From the NCBI RefSeq assembly GCF_964340395.1, contig NC_135551.1, forward strand, positions 22,673,503 through 22,731,002: a DNA stretch of 57,500 bases. The letters run 5' to 3'. This document shows positions 12,577 through 23,206 of this stretch, piece after piece. Every line of letters starts with the position of its first letter. Position 1 is the stretch's first letter. The stretch comes from Glandiceps talaboti. Its lineage: Eukaryota > Hemichordata > Enteropneusta > Spengelidae. Under the pieces are notes generated by a model, which made no database searches, was not told the origin of the DNA, and was given only the letters and a program-made list of their open reading frames with translations. The translations under genes were made by a program, and so were the position numbers.

Positions 12577-13196
12577 GACAGTATTATCTTGCAGCGATGT
12601 CTCTTATTTCTGTGTCAACAGCCATGAATGTAGCTGTTCTCAATGTTAATGTATGTAACAGGGAAGTTCCCCAATGGATTAAAGTCATCGTTATGAAATA
12701 TTTAGCCACCGCCATGTGCATGAGGGGAAGCAGGTGTCGGTCCCGAAGGTCGCTTCTCCAAGCACCTAATTTTGCAAGTGCCCGGCGTGCTCATTATAAC
12801 GGGCGCTATGCTGCCGGTGCACAGAGTTCTCGAGACTCGAGTTTATATAACTTACAGCGTTCTTCCGGGAGACACACGTCTTTTCATGGTTATAATGATT
12901 CCACCGACGAAGACATGGATTGGAAGTTTTCCAAGGTTGAACAGAGTGTTGGAGAAATATGCAAGCATTTAAAGACTGTGCAGAGAATGTACGAACGGAA
13001 GGCTGCGTTAAGAGACGAGTGGGTCTTTGTTGCCACAATACTGGATAAAACATTAATGTTTTTGTTTATAATGGCGACCATAATAACGTCACTGTGTCTT
13101 CTACTTCAGAATCCAGGCGATGCTACTCTATTGTGCAAAAATAGGGTTGCCATTGATGAATCTTTTTATGGAAATGACACAGAGATTTACACATAG
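12577..13196 (+). CDS. nAChR alpha-type subunit, gene 1, terminal exon: M3, cytoplasmic loop, M4, stop
   Basis: Completes the split Gly codon and continues Gln-Tyr-Tyr-Leu-Ala-Ala-Met into M3 (roughly residues 6-25 of the exon), then the post-M3 segment Val-Pro-Gln-Trp-Ile-Lys. The variable cytoplasmic loop is Arg/Ser-rich, including an Arg-Arg-Ser that could be a basophilic kinase site (inference). An amphipathic helix with Lys-His-Leu-Lys-Thr-Val-Gln precedes M4, as is usual for the family. M4 runs from Glu-Trp-Val-Phe-Val-Ala to Leu-Leu-Leu-Gln-Asn-Pro, followed by an extracellular tail of about 30 residues ending at TAG (13194-13196). The exon codes for about 205 residues. The M3-M4 loop is of usual size for an nAChR. 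A start drawn at 12597 would be wrong, because the frame runs through the acceptor at 12576. Confidence 0.95.
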
Positions 13197-14022
13197 ACAC
13201 ATTTCAAATACTATGAATTGATATTATTCAATGGTAGATAGTTGATAATAGCGCGACAGTGTGTTGTGGTCCCACCTATCTTAGATATATATGCAATATG
13301 AAGAACCAAGTAATGTGTATACGTATAGACTAATGCATTATGGTACACTGCATTTAAGGCAAAAATCATTGTCTGAATTCAACAATGAGCAATACAGGTG
13401 AAAAATACAAATGTTTACTGTTGTAAGGCCTTTCTTCCCAGATCCAGTAGTAAACTAAGTGTCTAAAACATTTGAACATTCGGCATACTATAGTAGAAGT
13501 AGTTTGTTTTGATACAGTTAATATGATGGTGTCATGTCCGTAGAAACTATTTATTTTCTCAAGATGGGCAAGACGATAGATTCATAGTTTCAACGTACAA
13601 AGTGAAGTTGAGGAGAGTGAAAACATAGTCACCTAGTCATACGGGTTCTAATTCAACTGTAATAGTCAGAACGATTGCCTGTTACTTAATATATACACAT
13701 GAACTAGTTTACGGTCATATATGTAAAAACCTTTAATGTAAACCTGATATAGGATTTGTTATTGTACAGTTGTTATCAGTACAGGGAAATATAGGGTTAC
13801 CCAGAGTAAATATAGACCATTTGACGAGTGGTGAATATTTTAGTTGATGTAGTTTTCAATTTGTTATCATTTGTTGGGAATGATTACTTTTTAGAGAAGA
13901 GATATCGATTATCTATACGATGAATTCCTTTGTTATCAAGGTCTGAATTAGCAGGAATGTTGCATGATTGATCGAGAAATTCTGGAATGTCATAATTATT
14001 TGTCAAGAAGATAACCTTTCTG

Positions 14023-14028
14023 AATAAA
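14023..14028 (+). terminator. Possible polyadenylation signal AATAAA for the first cassette
   Basis: First canonical AATAAA after the stop at 13196, about 830 bp downstream. That is plausible for a 3' UTR but the hexamer is common in AT-rich DNA, so support is weak. Confidence 0.3.
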
Positions 14029-14114
14029 TTGCTACCATTTAGAATCAGATTTGTAAATTTGTTGTCAGTATCATTGAGACTATAATGTTTCGGTCTACAA
14101 GGATTCATTCTGAT

Positions 14115-14300
14115 TATAATGATGTACTGAATGACATTTGTAGACGTTAAAGGGTTGGACGCAACCTGTCACGGATGCATCAGATTACACCACACTCGGA
14201 GCGCCTGCTGTGTCAGTTCGCAACAAGTGTAATCCATGACAGGTTACGTCTACTCCTTCGATCGAGTACTACAAATTTAATTCAATATCATTCAATTCAT
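14115..14300. repeat. Inverted-repeat (MITE-like) element of about 185 bp
   Basis: The core arms GACGCAACCTGTCA (about 14158-14171) and TGACAGGTTACGTC (about 14237-14250) are inverted complements with one mismatch, continued by GATTACAC / GTGTAATC. The outer arms also match in inverted orientation (TTTGTAG against CTACAAA, and AATGA-rich flanks), so a stem of about 60 bp with indels is likely. No coding capacity. Confidence 0.55.
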
Positions 14301-15309
14301 TATTTCTTCTCAAATATTTTGTAGACTGGTAAGCCGTAGAGTCATCGGCACTGCTGATGATGTATACACAAGTACTCGCCACAGTTGTGCAAAAAAGGAT
14401 GTGTACTACTTAGATATTAGTTCTTTGACGGTTATGTGTGCTCATGTGCCAAACATTCCAGCGTATTAAAATACACCACAAAAAATATTAACTTTTCTTG
14501 TAGAGAGAGAGAATGACAACCAGAACCCTCTCGCCATACTTTTCTTAGCACCTGATATATAAAAGAATAACTATTGTTATTGTATACAGTTACACGTTTT
14601 GAATTGTAATGGTAATTTCGTTCGTACTTTGGAAGAGTATCCCCTCGCAGATATTTTCATATTCAACTTTTTTGTTGATTCTATGAAATATATAGCATGT
14701 ACAATGCTATTTGAAAAGCAATGTTTCTATTAGTCTGAGAGTGGAAGAAAATATCAGGTCTCATCCATCAGATTGAAAATGGTGCTTAACTGAGGATGTG
14801 ATAAGTAGAAGCAGCAAATGCATTAACGAGTCTTTGCATGCTGAATGATAACAAGTTGTGGCACATATCTAACGTTGAATAAATGACAGTATAAATATCG
14901 CTCATTTTCTTTCAAAAATGGCCTCGTTGCAATGGCAATGAATAGTAACAGTAATCTATATAACCATCTTTGAAAATAGATGGCACAGCTTGTACTTTTT
15001 GAGATAGGACTCACATTTGGCCTTTAATTTGAACAATTGATGTAATATTGAAACTGTAATCCTTATCTTTGGAAATGAAGGCCATAGTCCTTCAAACAGA
15101 TGCGATTATTGTAGGTGCAAATAACGATAATGTACGTTAAAACGGTTTGTGATGGTAAGATAAGAGATTGCGTATTTTGCAAAACAGATTATTCAGTCTT
15201 CATCTGATAAGCATTTCGTCCAATATCACGTTTAGTCTTTCGTATATCTGAATTGTTTCTGTAGTCTAGGGATTGTGAAGGAAAACACGCACGAACTAGA
15301 ACATTTATG

Positions 15310-16060
15310 GGGAGTCTTCAGAAATTACAAGGGAGTGGGCCAGGGGAATTCAAACGTGGTCTGTTGCACACAAATGTGGCTCTCCCCGATTACGTCTTCA
15401 CAGCAAAAAAATATACCTCCATCTATTTATTTTCTCAAAAACATGACTCTTTCCTTGTCAAATATTCAAAAAAGCATGGGTTAAAATGCATTCAGACGTT
15501 AACTGGGACATATTAAGTTTCAGAATAAATTTTAATCTTAAAGGATTGGTCGTACTACCACCACTATGACATTGACTTTCTGCATAGGCACTGCATTTAT
15601 CAATTCCCGTGTTTGGGTCTAATTACCAAAGCTAAAAGCCAGAAATCCATCTATTCTTTGGGAGGTACTATCGACAGTATTAGACAGATCAAGATCACTA
15701 CTCCACCACATTATCCCAATATTTTATCATATTATTCCCCATTCACTACTCGTGTGGGACCCACTCCACTCATCTCCTCACGCCCCAACTAACAATTGAT
15801 TCACTGCATGGATGTCAGCAGTGATAGACTGATATGCTCTGATACCATGGTACAACGGTGGCAGCGGTGGGATGTGGCAGCAGTTGGACGTGGAAACGGT
15901 GGTAGCAGTGAGATGATTATGTAAAGTTAGATAATACAATAAATTATAGTAAAATATGACCCTCCCCTAATTCCATTTTCTAAAATATGGCCATAAAACT
16001 GATCTGAAAAAATGACAATTCCATATGTCCCACTCCTTTTTGCAATTACTGAAAATTGTA
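15310..16060. mobile_element. Decayed relative of the 4715-5812 inverted-repeat element
   Basis: The left end GGGAGTCTTCAGAAATTACAAGGGAG resembles the left terminus of the 1.1-kb element. The right end near 16035-16060 (CCTTTTTGCAATTACTGAAAATTG) resembles its inverted terminus. Internally, 15957-16000 read on the minus strand gives the family phrase GGCCATATTTTAGAAAATGG and a GGGGAGGGTCA block. Borders are approximate. Confidence 0.5.
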
Positions 16061-16180
16061 ATTACTTTTTGTCCTTACTAGACTAATATTCTCTAATATC
16101 AAGAAATCTTTATATGTTATAAACTAATTTTGTTTAAAAGAATGTAATTGATGAAGTTCAAACAATTTTCTTTTAATCGA

Positions 16181-16211
16181 GTTTGTTTGTTTGTTTGTTT
16201 GTTTGTTTGTA
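16181..16211. repeat. TTTG tetranucleotide microsatellite
   Basis: About seven uninterrupted units upstream of the second cassette. Confidence 0.85.
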
Positions 16212-16338
16212 CAGAATTGAACGGTATGGGCATATGGTGTACACATTTCAAAATTCAATGTTAAATAATAAAATGAATAACAATCTTCCAAATATTACTA
16301 CTTCAGCCTGCTAGTAAATGTATGTTTCCATGCGTGCC

Positions 16339-16381
16339 TGCGTGTGTGTGTGTGTGTGTGTGTACGTGCGTGTGTGTGTGT
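16339..16381. repeat. TG dinucleotide microsatellite
   Basis: TG units interrupted by ACG near 16363, about 200 bp upstream of the cassette 2 acceptor. Confidence 0.85.
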
Positions 16382-16586
16382 TAATTATATGAATGTATGG
16401 GAGGATGGTAATAACTTCAGATCGAGGCTGATGACCAAATATCAGTGTACTGTAACATCTGAATGCGCTCACATTCAGTACAAGTCGAACTTTCAACTTT
16501 GAATGCAAATTCTGTTTTAACTATGCAAAACGTTACCTATCGAAATTTATAAACCGTTTTTTCTATGTTTTATTTGCTGTCCACAG

Positions 16587-17137
16587 TGCCGACACAGGAA
16601 CCTTTTCAAAAAGTAATATTTCCGTATCGAACTGTGTCGTCAACTTCACTGGTTACGTAATGTACATCTCCAAACCAACCATCCTGAAAAGTACGTGCCG
16701 GGTGTTTGTAAAGTACTTTCCGTTCGATGTACAGGCCTGCAAAATGAAGTTCGGCTCTTGGACGTACACCAAACTCCAACTAAATCTAATGAACTTTTCA
16801 AGTCAACCAGTGTTGGATACTTTCATCAAGAACGAACAATGGCATCTCCAACTTTCTCAGACTAAGCGGCACGTGAAACATTATGAGTGCTGTACGGAAG
16901 AATTCCCGGATGTCACGTTCTATCTTTGCATGCGAAGGAAGCCACTGTATTATATCTATAACCTCATCACACCTTGTATTCTTCTAACTGGTTTGTCTTT
17001 CCTGGGCTTCTTTATGCCGTATAATGTTGGTGTTGTCAAGGCCAATCTAAGTGTTACTCTCATCCTCTCGTTGACTGTATTTTTACTATTGGTCGCTCAA
17101 ATGATGCCACGTACTTCTATGGAAATTCCACTGATCG
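16587..17137 (+). CDS. nAChR alpha-type subunit, second cassette: Cys-loop / M1-M2 exon (551 nt)
   Basis: Same length, phases and layout as the 11593 exon; by-eye protein identity to it is about two thirds, highest in M1-M2. Acceptor ccacag; donor G/gtaagc. It has the Cys loop with 13 spacer residues, Gly-Ser-Trp (loop B), Tyr-Glu-Cys-Cys (loop C, alpha type) and two N-glycosylation motifs (Asn-Ile-Ser, Asn-Phe-Thr). Differences from both other copies: Phe replaces the second loop-C Tyr (Glu-Glu-Phe-Pro-Asp), M2 2' is Asn rather than Ser, and 20' is Gln rather than Glu. The linker is again Gly-Val-Val-Lys without Glu -1'. The open frame and both splice sites are intact, which argues against an old pseudogene. 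It has no N-terminal exons of its own nearby, so it is either an alternative 3' half of the upstream gene or a truncated duplicate. Confidence 0.94.
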
Positions 17138-18486
17138 GTAAGCATAACATTTCTGTTTATTATGCGCTAGACAAGCCTGTACATAATTATTCTAATCCCA
17201 AGGAACTTGGAAACTCATTCACTTCTGATATACAATAAGTGGTAAGGTTGTGACATTGTTTACACATAATTTCAGGTTGTTTGGCAAGATGGAAGAAGTC
17301 AAGAAGTCAAATACAGAGAATACGATATTAGAAACACACAAACCAACAAAAAGCAAACATACAGCACGGTGACAACTATCTGAAATTTAACGTAAAGTCA
17401 TACAGCAAGCCGATATTACTAGTATAACTTCGAATGGTTAATTACTTACATTGTTCAACTTTCCTCAGGAACAATGATATCAATAAACACATATTTCTAA
17501 TTTTTGACCATTCATTTGCCATATTGGTCTGATGATTGGTCCTTCTAGTGTCCATCTAGGGTAAATGTCACTTGGAGTCGGGCTTTGGGTATAACAAGAC
17601 AACGAGGGTTTAGTAACAATGACGTCATTTTCTGCGCCCATCCAGTGTCCATCTAGGGTAGATATTACTCCGAGTTTAGCTTTGGGTATAACCCGACAAG
17701 GTTTTCCCCCAAATACTTCTTACAAATCCCCAAAATGGCAGAAGACAGATTTCTAAGTTGAATGAATTTCCAAGGTGATATTTTATCACCCAGAAATCAT
17801 ATGTAAACTGATAGCGGTAATCAATATGTCTACTTGTTGTATGTTGTTGTATTTTATTTATTAACGTGTCCTATGTGGACTTAAAGTATACATTTGTTTA
17901 TCTGATCTAGTACTATTGTTATTAAAACTTGCCACATCCAGCCTCTTGGGCTTATAAGACAAAAAACCAACTGCATAAAGAAAGAAACATTTATACTAGT
18001 ATCTACTACTATAAAGGCAGACTGGACTTTTCCATTAGATACATCAACACAACGTTTACACGATTTTCTTATGGTAATTTCAGAATTAAAATCACAAATA
18101 AGCTTCTCAACTGTATTTTAAATCACAAGAATGAAAGGGGTTTCTCCATAAGTATTGTTACTTTAACTATATTGGTGTAATTGCAAAGCAATACCTAATT
18201 GGCAAACTTAGAAATTAACAATTTGAAGAACAATTAAATAAGTCAGACAATCTGTGCACACAGTTTAACAAAGTATACAGTACCATCGATGATTTAGGTC
18301 TTAGTGTGAAAGGGATGGGAACGATTCTAATAAAGGCTTTGTCTCTGTTGTCTTTCGCGACGTTTAAAGAGCAAAATAACTTCTTTTAATAAGCAACTAT
18401 TTAGTAGGACAAATCCCTTTAGTTTGCAGTTAGTGAACGTGATAGCAACATACACCTAACTCTTTCCTTATTATTGTAACCCATAG
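17138..18486 (+). other. Intron between M2 and M3 exons of the second cassette
   Basis: About 1.35 kb, donor gtaagc, acceptor cccatag. It contains two related phrases near 17545-17600 and 17638-17700 (GTCCATCTAGGGTA and GGCTTTGGGTATAAC / AGCTTTGGGTATAAC), a diverged direct repeat of about 95 bp spacing. The open frame at 17929-18180 has no recognisable domain. Confidence 0.85.
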
Positions 18487-19124
18487 GTCAGTTCTATTTG
18501 GCATCAATGAGCCTCATATCTGCTTCAACCGCGATGAATGTTGCTGTGTTAAATGTCAACGTATGTAACAGAGAGGTGCCGAGATGGGTGCGAGTTTTCG
18601 TACTCAAATATCTAGGCTATATCTGCTTGCAGAATTTGAGCTGTGTCGCTAGCAATATCAAGCCACCCCGTAGAACAAAGTCTGATGATGACGGTGGTGC
18701 TAGTAGTATGCTGAGATTAAGGCCGTCGCCGATGGTTGGAGAACGTCTTATGTTAGCAGCACAGCGCGATGCCCGCACTACCACCACTGGCCGAAGATGT
18801 GTTTCGCTGAATAAATCGCTGACTACTGTAAGAAGCTTTCCTGATATCTCCGATGAAGAAGTTGATGTCCGTTTTGGGAAAATGGAAAATTATGTGGAGC
18901 AGATATTTAAGCACCTTAAAACGGTACAGAGGAAGCAAGATAAAAAGGCAGCACTGCGTGAAGAATGGGTACAAGTGGCAACAATACTTGATAAAGTTTT
19001 GCTCTTTATCTTCACAATTGCTACAGTTACGACAACTCTCTCGCTTCTGCTTCAAAATCCTGGCAGTGACACGGATACCCTTTGTCGGAATAGGATAAAT
19101 GGCGACTTAGAGACTTATCCATAG
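18487..19124 (+). CDS. nAChR alpha-type subunit, second cassette: terminal exon with M3, loop, M4, stop
   Basis: Continues the split Gly with Gln-Phe-Tyr-Leu-Ala-Ser-Met into M3, which nearly matches gene 1 (Ser-Thr-Ala-Met-Asn-Val-Ala-Val-Leu-Asn-Val-Asn-Val-Cys-Asn-Arg-Glu-Val-Pro). The cytoplasmic loop is diverged and a little longer, with Lys-Pro-Pro-Arg-Arg, an Asp-Asp-Asp-Gly-Gly patch and a run of four Thr before Gly-Arg-Arg. The pre-M4 helix (Val-Glu-Gln-Ile-Phe-Lys-His-Leu-Lys-Thr-Val-Gln-Arg) and M4 (Glu-Trp-Val-Gln-Val-Ala to Leu-Leu-Gln-Asn-Pro-Gly) are well kept. About 211 residues, stop TAG at 19122-19124. The pattern of a conserved membrane part and a free loop is what a functional paralogue shows. 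Confidence 0.94.
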
Positions 19125-19395
19125 GATACTACAGTTACTATGTCTATAGCTTCACGATCTCAAACCATACACTCGCTGGAAACTGTAACGTGTATTGATA
19201 TTTCATTGTCCACAACTGCACAAATACTTTACAACGCTCTTAAAAGCTGACAAAAGGTTGAACCTAAAATACATATACATCAAATACATCAAGTCTTTAT
19301 GCCGGTAGTAATATGAAATATTCATATCCTGATGACCTTATACTTAACAACATTTATTTAACTTCGATACGTATCGATGATGGTGTACACTAACA

Positions 19396-19402
19396 CACAC
19401 AC

Positions 19403-19445
<43 letters not shown>

Positions 19446-19504
19446 TACATACATACATACATACATACATACATACATACATACATACATACATACATAC
19501 ATAC
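19396..19504. repeat. CA / CAGA / CATA compound microsatellite
   Basis: CA units, then about ten CAGA units, then about sixteen CATA units leading into the first satellite unit. Confidence 0.9.
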
Positions 19505-20178
19505 AATGACACATACAAAGTTCTAGACATTACCTTTGGAAATACTCACTACTTTGTAAATCAAACGGCAAGCATTTAGCAGTTAGATAGGAGTTCATTT
19601 CGAAATAAGTATCATTATTGCTTGAACAAGTGTGCAGAATCGACTGGCAAGCCAACGATCAAATGAAAACCCTATTAAATATCATTTATACATACATACA
19701 TACATACATACATACATACATACATACATACATACAATGACACATACAAAGTTCTAGACATTACCTTTGGAAATACTCACTCCTTTGTAAATCAAACGGC
19801 AAGCATTTAGCAGTTAGATAGGAGTTCATTTCGAAATAAGTATCATTATTGCTTGAACAAGTGTGCAGAATCGACTGGCAAGCCAACGATCAAATGAAAA
19901 CCCTATTAAATATCATTCATACATACATACATACATACATACATACATACATACATACATACATACATACAGTGACACATACAAAGTTCTAGACATTACC
20001 TTTGGAAATACTCACTACTTTGTAAATCAAACGGCAAGCATTTAGCAGTTAGATAGGAGTTCATGTCGAAATAAGTATCATTATTGCTTGAACAAGTGTG
20101 CAGAATCGACTGGCAAGCCAACGATCAAATGAAAACCCTATTAAATATCATTTATACATACATACATACATACATACA

Positions 20179-20212
<34 letters not shown>

Positions 20213-20214
20213 CA
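19505..20214. repeat. Three-copy satellite, unit 231-235 bp, with CATA spacers
   Basis: Units begin at about 19505, 19736 and 19971 with AATGACACATACAAAG (AGTGAC in the third). Each has about 180 bp of near-identical unique sequence, through GGCAAGCATTTAGCAG and CGACTGGCAAGCCAACG, and ends in a run of CATA units. Copies differ at only a few positions, for example CTACTTTG/CTCCTTTG and CATTTCG/CATGTCG. The CATA lengths explain the period difference. It lies about 380 bp after a coding stop. Confidence 0.93.
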
Positions 20215-22017
20215 AATAATACTAAATATGTTTGACATGTACATTTTTTCTTAATTCTAATTGTATGTGTTGTTATTTGTATTTTATAGAAACTATAAAA
20301 ACTCTGTTGTTGGAACAATGTACGGGTATGAGATATCTGGCATTTAAGCCAAACAATATCTTACATGTGAACTTTCGTATTAGAAAACGCTGTACTTAAA
20401 TAGCAAAGCGTATACTACAATAACAGATAAATATCAGCTGTAAACCGTATTAGCAATATTGATAATAAGAACAACTAAATATATGCAACTAGGATAAGTA
20501 GATGTTGGAGTTTTCTCCAGTGTGAAAACTTTATAGACTTGAGATGAAACAGCAATTTGAATTATGCAATGAACTTATTGATGTGACTTAAACTTAGATA
20601 ATGAATGACATTGAAAGAAATTCGGTAGCATATTTCTGAAGTTGTATTTATATCTAATGAGTGTTTTCTCCCTCGATTTTTTTTCGCGAAATGACGCCAA
20701 CTATGGTTGCTGGTTGGAAACCACGAAAAGGGTATCTCGGTTCTTTTGGCTTTTTTGATACCATATGACAGGTGGTTTAAACTAAGATGTCTATTTTAAA
20801 GAAATTAGCAAGAAGGATTGGCATTTCCTGAAGGGAGATCACTCATATGTTATGTTTAATCATTTCCTCTCCATCATTCCCGTTATTATAATCCAATAAG
20901 TTTTATTATCCACAGTTCAATTTATACGGACAGCTCTAATTGATATGATAAATATGGTTTTGCTTATTGAAATTATTAAAGTTTGTGTGAACATGAGGGT
21001 GGGTGTCCAAGCAATATTCTTGTTTATTTCATTCATTTATGATATTGTACATGTGACTGTGTAACTGTAAAAGGTTTGCGAATTTGAACTGAAGTGTTTA
21101 CAAACAATAAATAGCAATATAAGAAACGTAAATTCGTGTTTGTTATAATTGTGGTTTTCTTTCTAAGGCTAAAACTAACACCGAATGGACTGGCGAATTA
21201 AATAATTAATGAAATTTCATTATGCATGATCGCATATTGAAATATGTTTTACAAATGAAATTCAAAGCTACTTACAGTCACTTGAATACGACACAATGAC
21301 GCAGATATGGACACTTGATTTGACAGCGTTCTCTCATTCAACTGCTACTTTTGAAGTTACATAGTTCATATTCAACTAGAAGGAGGGTTGATAATGTTAT
21401 TGTTCAGATTGCTTCAGTCATTTACAGTGCGTGGATAAAATGAGAAACCTTATTTATATATTATTTGTTTGGGCCGAGATCGTCTGCTGGTAGATCTGGT
21501 TGCACGTTTGAAGTGTTGTCACTATTGAGTGCTTTATATGCCATGCTGAGTCGGGTACACTGTCACCTGTTATCTAAGGGTTCCTACTGTAGGTCTCTTG
21601 ATATCACAGTCACATTGTCAGGTTTGGTATACAGTTGGAATGTGAACCTTGTAGCTCTTATCTGAACCATTTTAGTGCAGTGCCAAATTTATCTGAACCT
21701 GTATATCTATTATTGTATTCAATATAATTTTCCCTACCGGTACCTTGGCTTGAAAAGCGCCAGTCTTTCTGATAAAATGTATTAAACAGTGGAGACACTG
21801 CATTTGTTCATTAAGTGTTGTACGTATATATGTGCGACCAGCATTACTCACAGTGTTCAATCACCCTTTTCACTTTTTAAGGAGAAAGTGTCTCCTACCT
21901 ACGTTCTCTCATAATTCCATCTTTTACAAAAGAATTGTACTAAGCTTCCGAATTTGCCTGCAACAATTTTGCTAAAACTACTTGTAATGAGTTCCTCTGT
22001 TTAAATAGTCTTGATCA

Positions 22018-22374
22018 CAGACTCTCACCACAGGGGGCTCTACCACGAGACTATCCAGATGAGAGTCTGGGGAAACTTTATCCCAAGTCTTCTAGATCCA
22101 CAGAATCTGTCTTCCAGAGCAGGAATACTTCTCGTCCAACATTGGATGCTCAAGGATCCAATAGTAGGTTCCTTCGCAACAATTTTACAGAACATGTCTC
22201 AAGCCACCAACACTACATAATTAACGAATAAAGGGCCTCGTAAGCCCGTTCTTCATGACTTGGAAGAATCGAAATGAATTGCCTAACATCCGGTACATAC
22301 AAGATTTGTGTTAAAATTCCCCAGTTTCTCGTCTGGGTGGTCTCGTAGTAGAGCCCTAAGCAGCGTGAGTCTGG
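22018..22374. mobile_element. 357-bp inverted-repeat element (MITE-like)
   Basis: The left arm (22018-22072) begins CAGACTCTCACC and includes GGGCTCTACCACGAGACTATCCAGA. The right arm (22319-22374) is its inverted complement with several mismatches (CAGACTCACGCTG..GGGCTCTACTACGAGACCACCCAGA). The arms are about 55 bp. No transposase frame is present, and I could not define a target-site duplication. Confidence 0.65.
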
Positions 22375-23096
22375 TAACCTAGGTTGAATGTGATTGCGTC
22401 TGGACTAGACAGAACCGTCGAATTGTTACTACAATCTCATAGTGGTCTGAGCTGCAATGAAGCTAATTAGTACAAATCTCGTTCAGAGTTTTATTTGACA
22501 GTATACATCTGTAAATAAACCAGTTCACCAACAGAGAAAAGGTTGAGATGACGGAAAGGAGAAACTTTTTTTTCAGTATTTTATAATACGTATAAGGAAC
22601 AAGGCAATGATCATCCATATCTAAGCTCTATGATCCCACACGTCCACCAAGTCCTAGATAAGAAGCTACATTATTGCATGTGTGTGGATTACATCCTAAG
22701 TCCAAAATACCAGAGATATCATGAAATAACAGGTTCATCGAATGATTAATTACACGACAGCAAACCCAATGTTATGAATTCATTTCTACGAGAACTGTGT
22801 AATTATTAAAGCAGAAGAAAAGGAGATCACAGAATGATCACTTATTCTGATAAACGAGCAATGGAATCATTATGTTATAGTATCGTATTACTGGTCGTCA
22901 TAAATCATAATTATAGCTGTATATTAGAGGTATGGAATAACAAAGTTCAGTGAGAAAACCCATCGCAATCAAATTGAATGTATTTTACTTGTCATATCAA
23001 TATCGTAGATACTAATAAACAGCCGAACATTTCATAAACATGCGTTTTGCTTTCAAAGAAACTTAATTTAAACTTTTCCGTTGAAATGACAATTAA

Positions 23097-23206
<110 letters not shown>

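Larger units (their letters stand above)
13197..16586 (+). other. 3.4-kb gap between stop of cassette 1 and acceptor of cassette 2
   Basis: I searched this gap on the plus strand for the exons cassette 2 needs upstream (signal peptide, N-terminal exon, 45-nt loop-D exon, 110-nt loop-A exon) and found none. In particular there is no Trp-x-Pro-Asp-x-x-Leu-Tyr-Asn exon with an AA/gt donor. It contains a possible polyadenylation signal, a roughly 185-bp inverted-repeat element, a decayed copy of the 1.1-kb element and two microsatellites. It could be 3' UTR plus intergenic sequence, or part of an intron if the two cassettes belong to one gene. Confidence 0.65.

Noticed and set aside
13884-14108. 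Minus-strand 74-codon frame after cassette 1
   Set aside because: No similarity recognised, antisense to the likely 3' UTR and adjoining a palindromic element; probably chance.
13197-16586. Search for a second loop-A exon (Trp-Thr-Asp .. Leu-Tyr-Asn-AA/gt) for cassette 2
   Set aside because: CTATATAAC near 14956 resembles Leu-Tyr-Asn, but it is not preceded by Trp-x-Pro-Asp or followed by a donor; no other candidate was seen on the plus strand.
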